Assembly (NCBI RefSeq): GCF_003054555.1
Contig: NZ_CP026304.1
Location: 4,712,001 to 4,776,000 of the forward strand
Reading direction: 5' to 3'
DNA length: 64,000 bases
Origin: Streptomyces lunaelactis
GTDB taxonomy: Bacteria; Actinomycetota; Actinomycetes; Streptomycetales; Streptomycetaceae
Shown here: one piece after another, positions 32,191 through 40,654 of the stretch
Layout of the letters: each line of letters starts with the position of its first letter
Position numbering within the stretch: position 1 is the stretch's first letter
The notes under the pieces: model-generated
Told to the model about the DNA's origin: nothing
The model's input: only the letters and a program-made list of their open reading frames with translations
Database searches by the model: none
Translations under genes and position numbers: made by a program

Positions 32191-32224
32191 GAGGGGCCCG
32201 GGTCGCATGCGACCCGGGCCCCTC
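32191..32224. terminator. Bidirectional terminator between YqeY and PBP genes
   Basis: GAGGGGCCCGGGTCGC (32191-32206) and its complement (32209-32224) form a 16-bp GC-rich stem around AT. On the minus strand a TTTGTACG tail follows. It serves both convergent genes. Confidence 0.85.
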
Positions 32225-32238
32225 CTCACATCCGCCGG

Positions 32239-34488
32239 CTACCCGAGGTCCGGCCAGCCACCCGTCGAACTGTTGCCGTTCCCGCCGTTCGTCTGACCGC
32301 GGTTGGTGCCGCCGCCGATCAGGTCCGGCGGGATCGAGATGCCGGGGAACGGCTCCTGCCCGCCGTTGGTCTGGCCGCCGTCGTCACCGGGCTTGCCGTC
32401 GCCGGGCTTCCTCTTGTCCTTCTCCTTCGGGGGGTCCGGGATCGGCACGCTGATGAACGAGGGAGCGGGCTGACCTTCCAGGGCCCCGCTCATCGCGTCG
32501 CGCCAGATCGGTCCGGGGACCTGACCGCCGAAGACCTTCTCCTGCCACTGACCGCCGATGGTGATGTTCTCCATCTTCACCTGCTGGGTGGGGCTGCCGA
32601 CCCAGACCGCCCCGGAGAGGGTCGGGGTGTAGCCGACGAACCAGGCGTTCCTACGGGCGTCCGTGGTACCGGTCTTGCCCGCGTTGTCCCGGCTCTGCAG
32701 ACCGGCCTGCTGGCCAGTACCGGAGTCGACCACTCCGCGCAGCAGGGTGTTGACGGTGTCGGCCGTCCGCTCGGACATGACCTTGTCGCAGGTGCTCTTC
32801 GGCACCCGGAGGCTCTTGCCGTCGGCCGTCCTGATGGACTCGATGGCCGTCGGGGTGCAGTACGTACCGCGGTTGGCGAACGTCGCGTACGCGGTGGCCA
32901 TGGTGAGGGGCGAAACACCCTTGGATCCCAGGGAGATCGCGGGCACCTCGGGCAGCTTCTCGCCGTTGCCCTGGACGACGCCCATCTTGGTGGTCATCTC
33001 CATCACCGGGCACATGCCGATGTCGGCGATCATCTGGACGAAGTAGGTGTTGACCGACTTCGCCATCGCCTCCTTGAGCGCGTACGGGCCGACCTCGGAC
33101 TCGTCCTCGTTCGGCACTTCGGCGTTGTCGGTGTTCACCCACGGGTTGCCGCTGCAGGTCTGCACGGTCGGGTACGGGATCTTGAACGGCGCCGGGTAGA
33201 CCTGCGTCGGCGGCCTGCCCTGCTCCAGGGCGGCCGCGGCGACGAACGGCTTGAACGTCGAACCCGTCGGGAAGCCGTAGTTCGAGCCGCCCCTCTGCTT
33301 GTCGACCGAGTAGTTGATCTGCGTCTCGGTCTTCCCGAAGCCGTACGGCCGGGACTGGCCCATGGCCATGATCTTGCCGGTGCCGGGCTGGACCATGGTC
33401 ACCGCGGTGGCCACGCTGTCCGTCTGGTAGACGTGTTCCTTTATCGACGCCTGCGCCGACTTCTGCGCCTTCGGGTCCAGCGTCGTCCTGATCGTCAGGC
33501 CGCCCTGGTTCCAGATCTTGGCCCGGTCCTCCTTGTTCTTCCCGAAGACCGGGTCGGAGAGGAACACCTCGCGGACGTAGTCACAGAAGAAGCCCGAGCC
33601 GCTGACCGCGGTGATGCAGCCGTTCTTCGGCTTGCTGACCTTCAGGTTGACCGGGGTCGCCTTCGCCCGGTCCGCCTCCGCCTGCGAGATGTCGCGGATG
33701 TCGGCCATGCGCTGCAGCACGGTGTTGCGACGCTTGGTCGCCTCCTGTGTGTCATTGACCGGGTCGTAGCGGCTCGGCGACTGGACGATGCCCGCGAGCA
33801 TCGCCGCCTCCTCCACCTTCAGGTCCTTGGCCGACTTGGAGTAGTAGCGCTGGGCCGCCGCCTCGACGCCGTACGCCTGCTGGCCGAAGAAGGTGATGTT
33901 GAGGTAGTTCTCGAGGATCTTCTTCTTGCCCAGCTCTTCCTCGACCTGGATCGCGTACTTGAGCTCCTGGATCTTGCGGCCGAGCGTCTGCTGGGTGGCC
34001 TGGGCGACCTTGTCGGGGTTGTCGCCGGCCTCCTCCACGAAGACGTTCTTCACATACTGCTGCGTAAGGGTCGAAGCGCCCTGGGAGACGCCGCCCGACT
34101 GGGCGTTGCGGTTGAGCGCGCGCAGTACGCCCTTGAGGTCGATCGCGCCGTGCTCGTAGAAGCGCGAGTCCTCGATGGCGACGATCGCCTTCTGCATGTA
34201 CGGCGAGATGTCCGCGAGCTTGATGACCGTGCGGTCGCGCGAGTAGACCGTGGCGATCTGGCCGCCCTTGGAGTCCAGGATGGTGGTGCGCTGACTCAGC
34301 GGGGGCCTCTTGAGGTTGGCGGGGATCTCGTCGAATCCCTGGACCGTTCCCTTGGCCGCGAGTCCCAGCGCACCGGCGGCGGGCAGGGCGATACCCGCCA
34401 GCACCGCTCCCGCGAGAACGCTGACACCGAGGAACTTGGCGGCCTGCTGGGTCCCTGTCAGACCTCCGCCCGAGCGCTTCTTTGGCAT
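32239..34488 (-). CDS. Class A penicillin-binding protein (glycosyltransferase/transpeptidase)
   Basis: 749-aa bifunctional peptidoglycan synthase with one N-terminal membrane anchor (residues ~18-45). The GT51 domain shows AIEDSRFYEHGAIDLKG (catalytic Glu), QGASTLTQQYVKN and KILENYLNITFFGQQAYG. The transpeptidase domain has the active-site Ser in GSTFKPF, KSVN and KTGTT. The last ~75 residues are Pro/Gly/Asn-rich and repetitive (GGQTNGGQ, GGTNRGQTNGGN), likely in the cell wall. It is divergent from wblA, and in S. coelicolor, as I recall, this pair is SCO3580/SCO3579. Confidence 0.95.
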   Translation of the reverse strand: MPKKRSGGGLTGTQQAAKFLGVSVLAGAVLAGIALPAAGALGLAAKGTVQGFDEIPANLKRPPLSQRTTILDSKGGQIATVYSRDRTVIKLADISPYMQKAIVAIEDSRFYEHGAIDLKGVLRALNRNAQSGGVSQGASTLTQQYVKNVFVEEAGDNPDKVAQATQQTLGRKIQELKYAIQVEEELGKKKILENYLNITFFGQQAYGVEAAAQRYYSKSAKDLKVEEAAMLAGIVQSPSRYDPVNDTQEATKRRNTVLQRMADIRDISQAEADRAKATPVNLKVSKPKNGCITAVSGSGFFCDYVREVFLSDPVFGKNKEDRAKIWNQGGLTIRTTLDPKAQKSAQASIKEHVYQTDSVATAVTMVQPGTGKIMAMGQSRPYGFGKTETQINYSVDKQRGGSNYGFPTGSTFKPFVAAAALEQGRPPTQVYPAPFKIPYPTVQTCSGNPWVNTDNAEVPNEDESEVGPYALKEAMAKSVNTYFVQMIADIGMCPVMEMTTKMGVVQGNGEKLPEVPAISLGSKGVSPLTMATAYATFANRGTYCTPTAIESIRTADGKSLRVPKSTCDKVMSERTADTVNTLLRGVVDSGTGQQAGLQSRDNAGKTGTTDARRNAWFVGYTPTLSGAVWVGSPTQQVKMENITIGGQWQEKVFGGQVPGPIWRDAMSGALEGQPAPSFISVPIPDPPKEKDKRKPGDGKPGDDGGQTNGGQEPFPGISIPPDLIGGGTNRGQTNGGNGNSSTGGWPDLG

Positions 34489-34882
34489 GGGGGCAGCCTA
34501 CGTTCTCATTCGCCGGACACGCGTATATGCCTTGGCCTAAGCTGCTCTCAACTGTCACAGCAGTGCGGTTTCGTATCAAGACCTCCACCCCCCCTGGCTG
34601 TTCCCGAATCTGGCAGGCCTCTGTCCGAATCCGCCTCATGCGTCATCGGGCGTCCGTTGTGACTCAACTGAACTGTCCCGGTTTGTCGGGATAGCCTTGT
34701 ATGCCCTCGGCTCACTCCTCTGGGTGATCTGCCGCGTACGCATAGTCCGTTCGGGCCATTCAAGATTGGGCCCGAAGGGGGTGTTGCGCTGTGCCCACCT
34801 TCCGTAACGTCCTCAACTGGCAGCGGTGAATATGCCGCTACCGCCGTGGGGGAGCCTCGATTCGGGAGAGGACGGCGCCGGG
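34489..34882. promoter_or_regulatory. Long divergent promoter region of PBP and wblA
   Basis: 394 bp without a gene, with lower GC than its surroundings. It must hold both promoters and a long wblA leader. TATGCC at about 34699-34704 could be a -10 element for wblA. Partial inverted repeats around TCCCGGTTTGTCGGGA (34676-34691) could bind a regulator. A GTG at 34826 is in frame with wblA but lacks a ribosome binding site. Confidence 0.4.
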
Positions 34883-35227
34883 ATGGGCTGGGTAACCGAC
34901 TGGAGTGCGCAGGCAGCCTGCCGCACTACCGATCCGGATGAACTGTTCGTACAAGGGGCAGCGCAGAACAGGGCCAAGGCGGTGTGCACCGGATGTCCGG
35001 TGCGGACCGAGTGCCTGGCCGATGCGCTCGACAATCGCGTTGAGTTCGGTGTCTGGGGGGGAATGACCGAGCGGGAGCGGCGCGCACTGTTGCGCAGGCG
35101 TCCCACGGTCACCTCCTGGCGCGGACTGCTCGAGACCGCGCGGACGGAGTACGAGCGCAGCGCGGGCATTCTGCCCGTGGGCCTCGACGACGACGAGACA
35201 TACGAGACATACGCGGCGGTGGGATAG
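34883..35227 (+). CDS. wblA: WhiB-family regulator WblA
   Basis: 114-aa iron-sulfur transcription factor. Four cluster-binding cysteines, Cys13, Cys35, Cys38 and Cys44 (AAC, VCTGCPVRTEC), are followed by GVWGG and the basic helix RERRALLRRRP. In Streptomyces, WblA acts at the switch from aerial growth to sporulation and represses antibiotic production, so it may influence clusters such as the one at 1-9 kb. The ATG at 34883 is preceded by GAGAGGA and gives the usual start MGWVTDWSAQAAC; a GTG 57 bp upstream is less likely. The symbol rests on sequence recall and on the neighbouring genes. Confidence 0.9.
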   Translation: MGWVTDWSAQAACRTTDPDELFVQGAAQNRAKAVCTGCPVRTECLADALDNRVEFGVWGGMTERERRALLRRRPTVTSWRGLLETARTEYERSAGILPVGLDDDETYETYAAVG

Positions 35228-35269
35228 CCCTCTCGGGATAGCCCCCCGCTGTTGCTCGACGCAGTTGCT

Positions 35270-36550
35270 CTACGCAGCTCCGGCCGGAGTCCGACCCCCG
35301 GTCGCGAGTCGATCACCGATGGCCCGAAGCCCCGCGAGATCGTGTACATCGCCGGGCAGGGCGGCCACTTGGGCCACCGCCACTTCGGGGTGGAGTGCGG
35401 TGAAGCGGTCGCGCGTTCGCTGTTCACGCGCGAGCACCTGCATGCGTTCGGCGTGCAGGCGCAGCAGACCCGCGGTCAGCTGCTCTGTGGTGTGGTCGGG
35501 GTGGTCCCCTTGCGCTTCATGTTCGCCGGGGGCGTGGTCCACGGGTGGGGTCTCGGGAGAGGCGGCCGTGGCGTCACGAGCACCAGTCTTCCCGGACTCC
35601 TGATCCACAATGCGGCCCTCGTCAAGATTTTCTGCGGCGGCAAGTGCCCGCTCGGCCGACAGCCGGGCGGCGCCGCTGCCGTGCACCCGGTTCAGTACGA
35701 GACCGGCGAGCGGCATCTCCTCCGCCGCCAGGCGCTCCACGAAGTACGCCGCCTCGCGCAGCGCGTCCCGCTCGGGCGCCGCGACCACCAGGAACGCCGT
35801 GCCGGGGGCCTGCAGCAGCCGGTAGGTCGCGTCCGCGCGGGTGCGGAAGCCGCCGAACATCGTGTCCATCGCGGCCACGAAAGTCTGTACGTCGCGCAGG
35901 AGTTGGCCCCCGAGGAGCTTGCCGAGCGTCCCCGTCATCATCGACATGCCGACATTGAGGAACTTCATCCCGGCCCGGCCGCCCATCTTCGCCGGGGCCA
36001 TCAGCAGCTTGATGAACTTCCCGTCCAGGAAGGACCCGAGACGCTTGGGCGCATCCAGGAAGTCCAGCGCCGAGCGTGACGGCGGAGTGTCGACGACGAT
36101 CAGGTCCCACTCGTCGCGGGCACGCAGCTGCCCCAGCTTCTCCATCGCCATGTACTCCTGCGTGCCGGCGAAACCGGCCGACAGGGACTGGTAGAAGGGG
36201 TTCTCCAGTATCGCGCGGGCCCGCTCGCCGTCCGCGTGCGCCTCGACGATCTCGTCGAAGGTCCGCTTCATGTCCAGCATCATGGCGTGGAGTTCGCCCT
36301 CGCCGTCGATGCCCTTGACCTGGCGCGGGGTGTTGTCGAGCGAGTCGATGCCCATGGACTGGGCGAGCCGGCGGGCCGGGTCGATGGTCAGGACGACGAC
36401 CTTGCGGCCGCGCTCCGCCGCTCGTACGCCAAGGGCCGCAGCGGTCGTCGTCTTGCCGACGCCGCCGGCGCCGCAGCACACGATGATGCGGGTGGCCGGG
36501 TCGTCGATGAGCAGGTCGATGTCGAGAGAGGCCGACACGTCCAGAGTCAT
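35270..36550 (-). CDS. ArsA/Get3-family ATPase (second of pair)
   Basis: 426-aa cytoplasmic P-loop ATPase of the anion-transporting/Get3 type. Walker A is CGAGGVGKTTTAAALG, and switch regions read LTIDPARRLAQSMG and VVDTPPSRSALDFLD. A low-complexity acidic and His-rich insert (residues ~320-350, with DHAPGEHEAQGDHPDHTTE) precedes the C-terminal helices. No arsenic genes are near. It is paired, by a 4-bp overlap, with the shorter homologue upstream; together they may form the two halves that a single Get3/ArsA has. In actinobacteria these pairs lie next to wblA, but their target is unknown. Confidence 0.88.
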   Translation of the reverse strand: MTLDVSASLDIDLLIDDPATRIIVCCGAGGVGKTTTAAALGVRAAERGRKVVVLTIDPARRLAQSMGIDSLDNTPRQVKGIDGEGELHAMMLDMKRTFDEIVEAHADGERARAILENPFYQSLSAGFAGTQEYMAMEKLGQLRARDEWDLIVVDTPPSRSALDFLDAPKRLGSFLDGKFIKLLMAPAKMGGRAGMKFLNVGMSMMTGTLGKLLGGQLLRDVQTFVAAMDTMFGGFRTRADATYRLLQAPGTAFLVVAAPERDALREAAYFVERLAAEEMPLAGLVLNRVHGSGAARLSAERALAAAENLDEGRIVDQESGKTGARDATAASPETPPVDHAPGEHEAQGDHPDHTTEQLTAGLLRLHAERMQVLAREQRTRDRFTALHPEVAVAQVAALPGDVHDLAGLRAIGDRLATGGRTPAGAA

Positions 36551-37503
36551 GAGGCAGCCCCTTGCTTGCGCAGTTCCTTCGACAGTTGGTAGATCCCGGC
36601 CAGGTCGACTCCCTCGCTGAGCAGGGGGAGTTCGTACGAGGCAAGGTCCAGGCCGTTCAGCGCGGCCCGCTGCTCGCGCTCCAGCTCGACGCGCTGGGCG
36701 TGGTCCGCGGCCTGCTGCAGGAGCGGGGTGACGAGCTTCGCGGAGCCGCTGACGCCCGCCGCCGTGAGCGCCTTGGCGATGTCCGCGCGGTCGCCCGCGG
36801 CGCTGCGCACCGCCCCTTCGTCGAGGAGGTGCGGGCGCACCATGTTCACGATCACCTTGCCGACCGGGAGGTCGGCTGCGCGCAGTTCGGCGACGCCGTC
36901 CGCGGTCTCCTGGACCGGCATCTCCTCGAGCAGCGTGACCAGATGGACCGCGGTCCCGGCGGACTTGAGGACGCGCATCACGGCCTGGGCCTGGTTGTAT
37001 ATCGGGCCGAACCTGGCCAGCCCCGCGACCTCGTCGTTGACGTTCAGAAAGCGGGTGATGCGGCCGGTGGGCGGGGCGTCCAGCACCACGTAGTCGTACA
37101 CATAGCGGCCCTTCGCCTTGCGGCGTACGGCTTCGCAGGCCTTGCCGGTCAGCAGCACGTCCCGGACGCCCGGCGCGATGGTCGTCGCGAAGTCGATCGC
37201 GCCGAGCTTCTTGAGCGCGCGGCCCGCGGTGCCCAGTTTGTAGAACATCTGGAGGTAGTCGAGGAGCGCGCGCTCGGCGTCGATGGCCAGCGCGAACACC
37301 TCGCCGCCGCCCGAGGCGACGGCGATTTTCCGCTCCTCGTACGGAAGCGCTTCCGTCTCGAAGAGCTGTGCGATGCCCTGCCTCCCCTCGACCTCGACGA
37401 GGAGAGTGCGCTTTCCCTCAGTGGCGAGGGCGAGCGCGAGTGCGGCGGCCACCGTCGTCTTACCGGTACCGCCCTTGCCGCTGACGACCTGGAGCCTGCT
37501 CAC
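36547..37503 (-). CDS. ArsA/Get3-family ATPase (first of pair)
   Basis: 318-aa P-loop ATPase. It begins SRLQVVSGKGGTGKTTVAAA, with the signature Lys and Walker A close together (deviant Walker A, GKGGTGKT), and has YVVLDAPPTGRITRFLNV as switch II. GTG at 37503 was chosen because the strand begins at once. Its stop overlaps the next ATPase start (ATGA). It faces a divergent DUF4177-RidA operon with only about 100 bp between them. Known members work in tail-anchored protein targeting or metalloid export; neither can be assigned here. Confidence 0.88.
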   Translation of the reverse strand: MSRLQVVSGKGGTGKTTVAAALALALATEGKRTLLVEVEGRQGIAQLFETEALPYEERKIAVASGGGEVFALAIDAERALLDYLQMFYKLGTAGRALKKLGAIDFATTIAPGVRDVLLTGKACEAVRRKAKGRYVYDYVVLDAPPTGRITRFLNVNDEVAGLARFGPIYNQAQAVMRVLKSAGTAVHLVTLLEEMPVQETADGVAELRAADLPVGKVIVNMVRPHLLDEGAVRSAAGDRADIAKALTAAGVSGSAKLVTPLLQQAADHAQRVELEREQRAALNGLDLASYELPLLSEGVDLAGIYQLSKELRKQGAAS

Positions 37504-37586
37504 GTATTCGAGCCTAACCAGTCGGGCTGCCGCCTACGCACGAGGTGGCATGCGGGCTGCGTCACGGGGCTGTCGGCCGGTGCGGC

Positions 37587-37599
37587 TACAGTCGGCTCC
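37587..37599 (+). promoter_or_regulatory. -10 element for a leaderless transcript
   Basis: TACAGT at 37587-37592 lies 7 bp before the ATG at 37600, and no Shine-Dalgarno sequence is present. This spacing places the transcription start on the ATG itself. Confidence 0.55.
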
Positions 37600-37758
37600 A
37601 TGACCAAGTGGGAATACGCGACCGTGCCCCTTCTCGTGCACGCGACCAAGCAGATTCTGGACACCTGGGGCGAGGACGGCTGGGAGCTCGTCCAGGTCGT
37701 TCCCGGGCCGAACAACCCCGAGCAGCTCGTGGCGTACTTGAAGCGGGAGAAGGCATGA
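37600..37758 (+). CDS. DUF4177 small protein
   Basis: 52-aa protein: MTKWEYATVPLLVHATKQIL, then DTWGEDGWELVQVVPGP, ending in YLKREKA. The W-E-Y opening and DGWELV are the DUF4177 hallmarks. Function is unknown. It has no ribosome binding site and is probably translated from a leaderless mRNA. The ATGA overlap with the RidA gene makes it the first gene of a two-gene operon. Confidence 0.9.
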   Translation: MTKWEYATVPLLVHATKQILDTWGEDGWELVQVVPGPNNPEQLVAYLKREKA

Positions 37759-38225
37759 GCGGGGTTGTCGACGCGAAGCTCGCCGAGCTCGGGCTGACGC
37801 TGCCGGACGTAGTGCCGCCGTTGGCCGCGTACCAGCCGGCCGTGGTGTCGGGTGTGTACGTCTACACCGCGGGCCAGCTCCCGATGGTGAAGGGCAAGCT
37901 TCCGGTCACCGGCAAGGTGGGCGGTGAGGTCACCGCCGAGGAGGCCAAGGAGCTGGCGCGGACCTGCGCGCTGAACGCGCTGGCCGCCGTGAAGTCGGTC
38001 ATCGGCGATCTGGACCGGATCGCGCGGGTCGTGAAGGTCGTCGGCTTCGTCGCGTCCGCCTCCGACTTCACCGGGCAGCCCGGTGTGCTCAACGGCGCGA
38101 GCGAGCTGCTGGGCGAGGTGCTCGGCGACAAGGGTGTGCACGCGCGCAGCGCGGTGGGTGTCACGGTGCTTCCGCTGGACGCTCCGGTCGAGGTCGAGAT
38201 TCAGGTGGAGCTCGTCCAGGACTGA
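37755..38225 (+). CDS. RidA-family protein
   Basis: 156-aa trimeric-type enzyme or chaperone of the YjgF/YER057c/UK114 family. It has VSGVYVYTAGQLPMVKGKLP, CALNALAAVKSVIGDLDRI, VVKVVGFVASASDFTGQP and ARSAVGVTVLPLDAPVEVEI. The catalytic Arg of true RidA enamine deaminases normally lies in the late VRVG-Y-P segment; here ARSAVGV has Arg nearby. RidA clears reactive enamines formed by PLP enzymes. It is translated from an ATG overlapping the DUF4177 stop. Confidence 0.9.
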   Translation: MSGVVDAKLAELGLTLPDVVPPLAAYQPAVVSGVYVYTAGQLPMVKGKLPVTGKVGGEVTAEEAKELARTCALNALAAVKSVIGDLDRIARVVKVVGFVASASDFTGQPGVLNGASELLGEVLGDKGVHARSAVGVTVLPLDAPVEVEIQVELVQD

Positions 38226-38336
38226 CCAGCGCATCCCGGCACTGAACCGCCGGTCAGCATGCAGATGGCCCCGTGCCTGCCGGTTCTCCGGCGGGCGCGG
38301 GGTTCTGTTCGTCTGCGGCAATCCCTCACATCTCTC

Positions 38337-38393
38337 TTGACATGGACGCGTCGGCAGGTGTGGTCTGTCCAAGGTTAGGAATGTTTCCTAACC
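38337..38393 (+). promoter_or_regulatory. Promoter and 21-bp palindromic operator of the secreted dehydrogenase gene
   Basis: TTGACA at 38337-38342 is a good -35 element. Downstream, GGTTAGGAA (38373-38381) and TTCCTAACC (38385-38393) form a perfect 9-bp inverted repeat with a 3-bp spacer, at or just past the expected transcription start. Placement there suits repression. I recall similar AGGAAA-TTTCCT palindromes before Streptomyces genes for secreted carbohydrate-active proteins, but cannot name the regulator. Confidence 0.65.
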
Positions 38394-38450
38394 ATCTGAA
38401 CGCCTTACGCCCCCAACACCCTCGTCCCCCAACGAAAGTGGGAGGGATCC

Positions 38451-40595
38451 GTGGCACCAATCCCCCGCCGGTCGCGCAGAGCGACCGGTGTTCTCGTGGC
38501 CGCGGCCACCGCAGCGTTAACCGTGGCCCTGCCGACCCTGAGCAATGCCCAGCCTTCAGCCGACTCGTCCGCCGCGCCCGCAAAGGCAGGGGCTTTCAAG
38601 GCCGCGCCCGTCCGGTACGAAGCCGAAGCGGCGACCATCTCGCAGGGCGCCGTCGAGTCCAACCACGCGGGCTACTCCGGTACCGGCTTCGTCAACTTCC
38701 AGGCGGTGACGGGCTCGTACGTCGAATTCACCGTCGACTCCGCCCAGGCCGCCAACGCCAGACTGGACTTCCGCTACGCCAACGGCACCACCGCAAGCCG
38801 CCCGATGGACATCACGGTCAACGGCACCTCCGTCGCCGACGACCTCGCGTTCCCCGGCACCGGCGCCTGGACCTCCTGGAAGAACGTGAGCGCCGACGCG
38901 GTCCTCAAGGCGGGCAGCAACAGGATCCGCGCCCTGACCGCCAACGGCGACGGCCCCAACCTGGACCAGCTCACCGTCACCGCGAGCGGCCCGGCCGACA
39001 CCGAGAAGCCGACCGCGCCCGCGAACCTGCGCAGGGACAAGGAGCCGACGGCGAGCTCCGTCTCGCTGGCCTGGGACGCGTCCACCGACAACGTCAAGGT
39101 CACCGGCTACGACGTCTACCAGCACGGCCAGCTGATGAAGCAGGTCGACGGGGCCGCGCTCGCCGCCACGGTGGACGGACTCAACCCGGAGACCTCGTAC
39201 GACTGGACCGTCTTCGCCCGTGACGCCGCGGCCAATGTCTCGGCCGCGAGCAACGCCGTCACCATCGCGACGCTGCCCGCACCGCCGGACAACCAGGCAC
39301 CCAGCATCCCCGGCAGTCTGCGCTCCACCGGCAGGACCGCGACCAGCGTCGACCTCGCCTGGAACGCCTCCACGGACAATGTGAAGGTCACCGGGTACGA
39401 GATCCACCGCGACGGCGCAGCCGCCGGAACCTCCGACTCCACCTCGACGACCATCGCGGGTCTGAAGGCCGGCACCGCGTACAAGTTCAAGGTCAGGGCC
39501 TTCGACCTGAAGGGCAACAAGTCGGAGTTCGGCCCGGAGATCACCGTCACCACCGGGGACGGCCGGCCCGGCGGCGTACCCGACCCGGGCACGGTCTCCA
39601 CGCTCGCCGGCGGCGTGGACGTCGCCTGGGGCGTCGGCTTCCTGCCCGACGGCACGGGCCTCTACACCGAGCGGAACACCTTCAACGTCCACAAGCTGAC
39701 CAAGGCCGGCAACAGGACGCTGATCGGGAAGGTCCCCAACGCCGTGACCACGGGCGGCGAGGGCGGTCTGCTCGGCATCGAGATCAGCCCCGGCTTCACC
39801 AGCGACCACTACCTGTACTTCACCCACTCCGCCTCCGAGGGCAACCGCATCGTGCGGATGACGTACGAGAACAACGCGCTGAGCGACTACAAGATCCTGC
39901 TCCAGGGCATGGAGAAGAGCCGCTTCCACAACGGCGGCCGGCTGCGCTTCGGCCCCGACGGCAAGCTGTACGCCTCGATGGGCGACGCCCAGAGCGGCAG
40001 CCGGGCGCAGGACAAGACCTCGCTCAACGGCAAGATCCTGCGCATCAACGCGGACGGCACCATTCCGTCGGACAACCCGTTCGGCAACGCAGTCTGGTCG
40101 CTCGGCCACCGCAACCCGCAGGGCATCGACTTCGACTCCAAGGGCCGGCTGTGGCAGGCCGAGTTCGGCAACAGCAACATGGACGAGGTCAACCTGATCC
40201 AGAAGGGCGGCAACTACGGCTGGCCCAACTGCGAGGGCACCGCGGGCGACTGCTCCGGCTACATCGCGCCGAAGAAGACCTGGTCCACGTCATCGGCTTC
40301 ACCCAGCGGCCTGACGATCATCAACGACCATGTCTTCGTCGCCACGACCGTCGGCCAGCGGGTCTACCGGCTGCGGATCGACGCCAGTAGCAACCTGGTC
40401 GAACAGAAGACCTACTTCCAGAGCACGTACAACAGGCTGCGTACGGTCGAGGTCGACCATGACGGCGACATCTGGCTCACCACGTCGACGGACAAGGACG
40501 GCACGAACGGCAACGACCGGGTGCTGCTGATCGACATCGTCTACTCGGGCGGCGATGAGCGGTCGAGGGGCGGCCGGCTGGTGACCGGCCGGTGA
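38451..40595 (+). CDS. Secreted CBM35-FN3-FN3-glucose/sorbosone dehydrogenase protein
   Basis: 714 aa. The signal peptide spans ~36 residues (RRSRRATGVLVAAATAAL, cleavage after SNA). Residues ~55-180 are a carbohydrate-binding module of CBM35 type (EAEAATISQGAVESNHAGYS, GTGFVNFQ). Two fibronectin type III domains follow (~190-280 and ~285-375), each with VSLAWDASTDNVKVTGY-like text. The C-terminal ~330 residues are a six-bladed propeller of the PQQ-dependent glucose/sorbosone dehydrogenase family (GGEGGLLGIEISPGF, HNGGRLRFGPDGKLY, NPQGIDFDSKGRLWQAEFG). It probably oxidises sugars on bound polysaccharide; cofactor and substrate are unproven. GTG start with GGGAGGG upstream. Confidence 0.9.
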   Translation: MAPIPRRSRRATGVLVAAATAALTVALPTLSNAQPSADSSAAPAKAGAFKAAPVRYEAEAATISQGAVESNHAGYSGTGFVNFQAVTGSYVEFTVDSAQAANARLDFRYANGTTASRPMDITVNGTSVADDLAFPGTGAWTSWKNVSADAVLKAGSNRIRALTANGDGPNLDQLTVTASGPADTEKPTAPANLRRDKEPTASSVSLAWDASTDNVKVTGYDVYQHGQLMKQVDGAALAATVDGLNPETSYDWTVFARDAAANVSAASNAVTIATLPAPPDNQAPSIPGSLRSTGRTATSVDLAWNASTDNVKVTGYEIHRDGAAAGTSDSTSTTIAGLKAGTAYKFKVRAFDLKGNKSEFGPEITVTTGDGRPGGVPDPGTVSTLAGGVDVAWGVGFLPDGTGLYTERNTFNVHKLTKAGNRTLIGKVPNAVTTGGEGGLLGIEISPGFTSDHYLYFTHSASEGNRIVRMTYENNALSDYKILLQGMEKSRFHNGGRLRFGPDGKLYASMGDAQSGSRAQDKTSLNGKILRINADGTIPSDNPFGNAVWSLGHRNPQGIDFDSKGRLWQAEFGNSNMDEVNLIQKGGNYGWPNCEGTAGDCSGYIAPKKTWSTSSASPSGLTIINDHVFVATTVGQRVYRLRIDASSNLVEQKTYFQSTYNRLRTVEVDHDGDIWLTTSTDKDGTNGNDRVLLIDIVYSGGDERSRGGRLVTGR

Positions 40596-40654
40596 CCGGG
40601 CGGTGGCATGGGCCGCCCCTCGAACATCACGCCGGATGCGCATAGCATCCGCCC

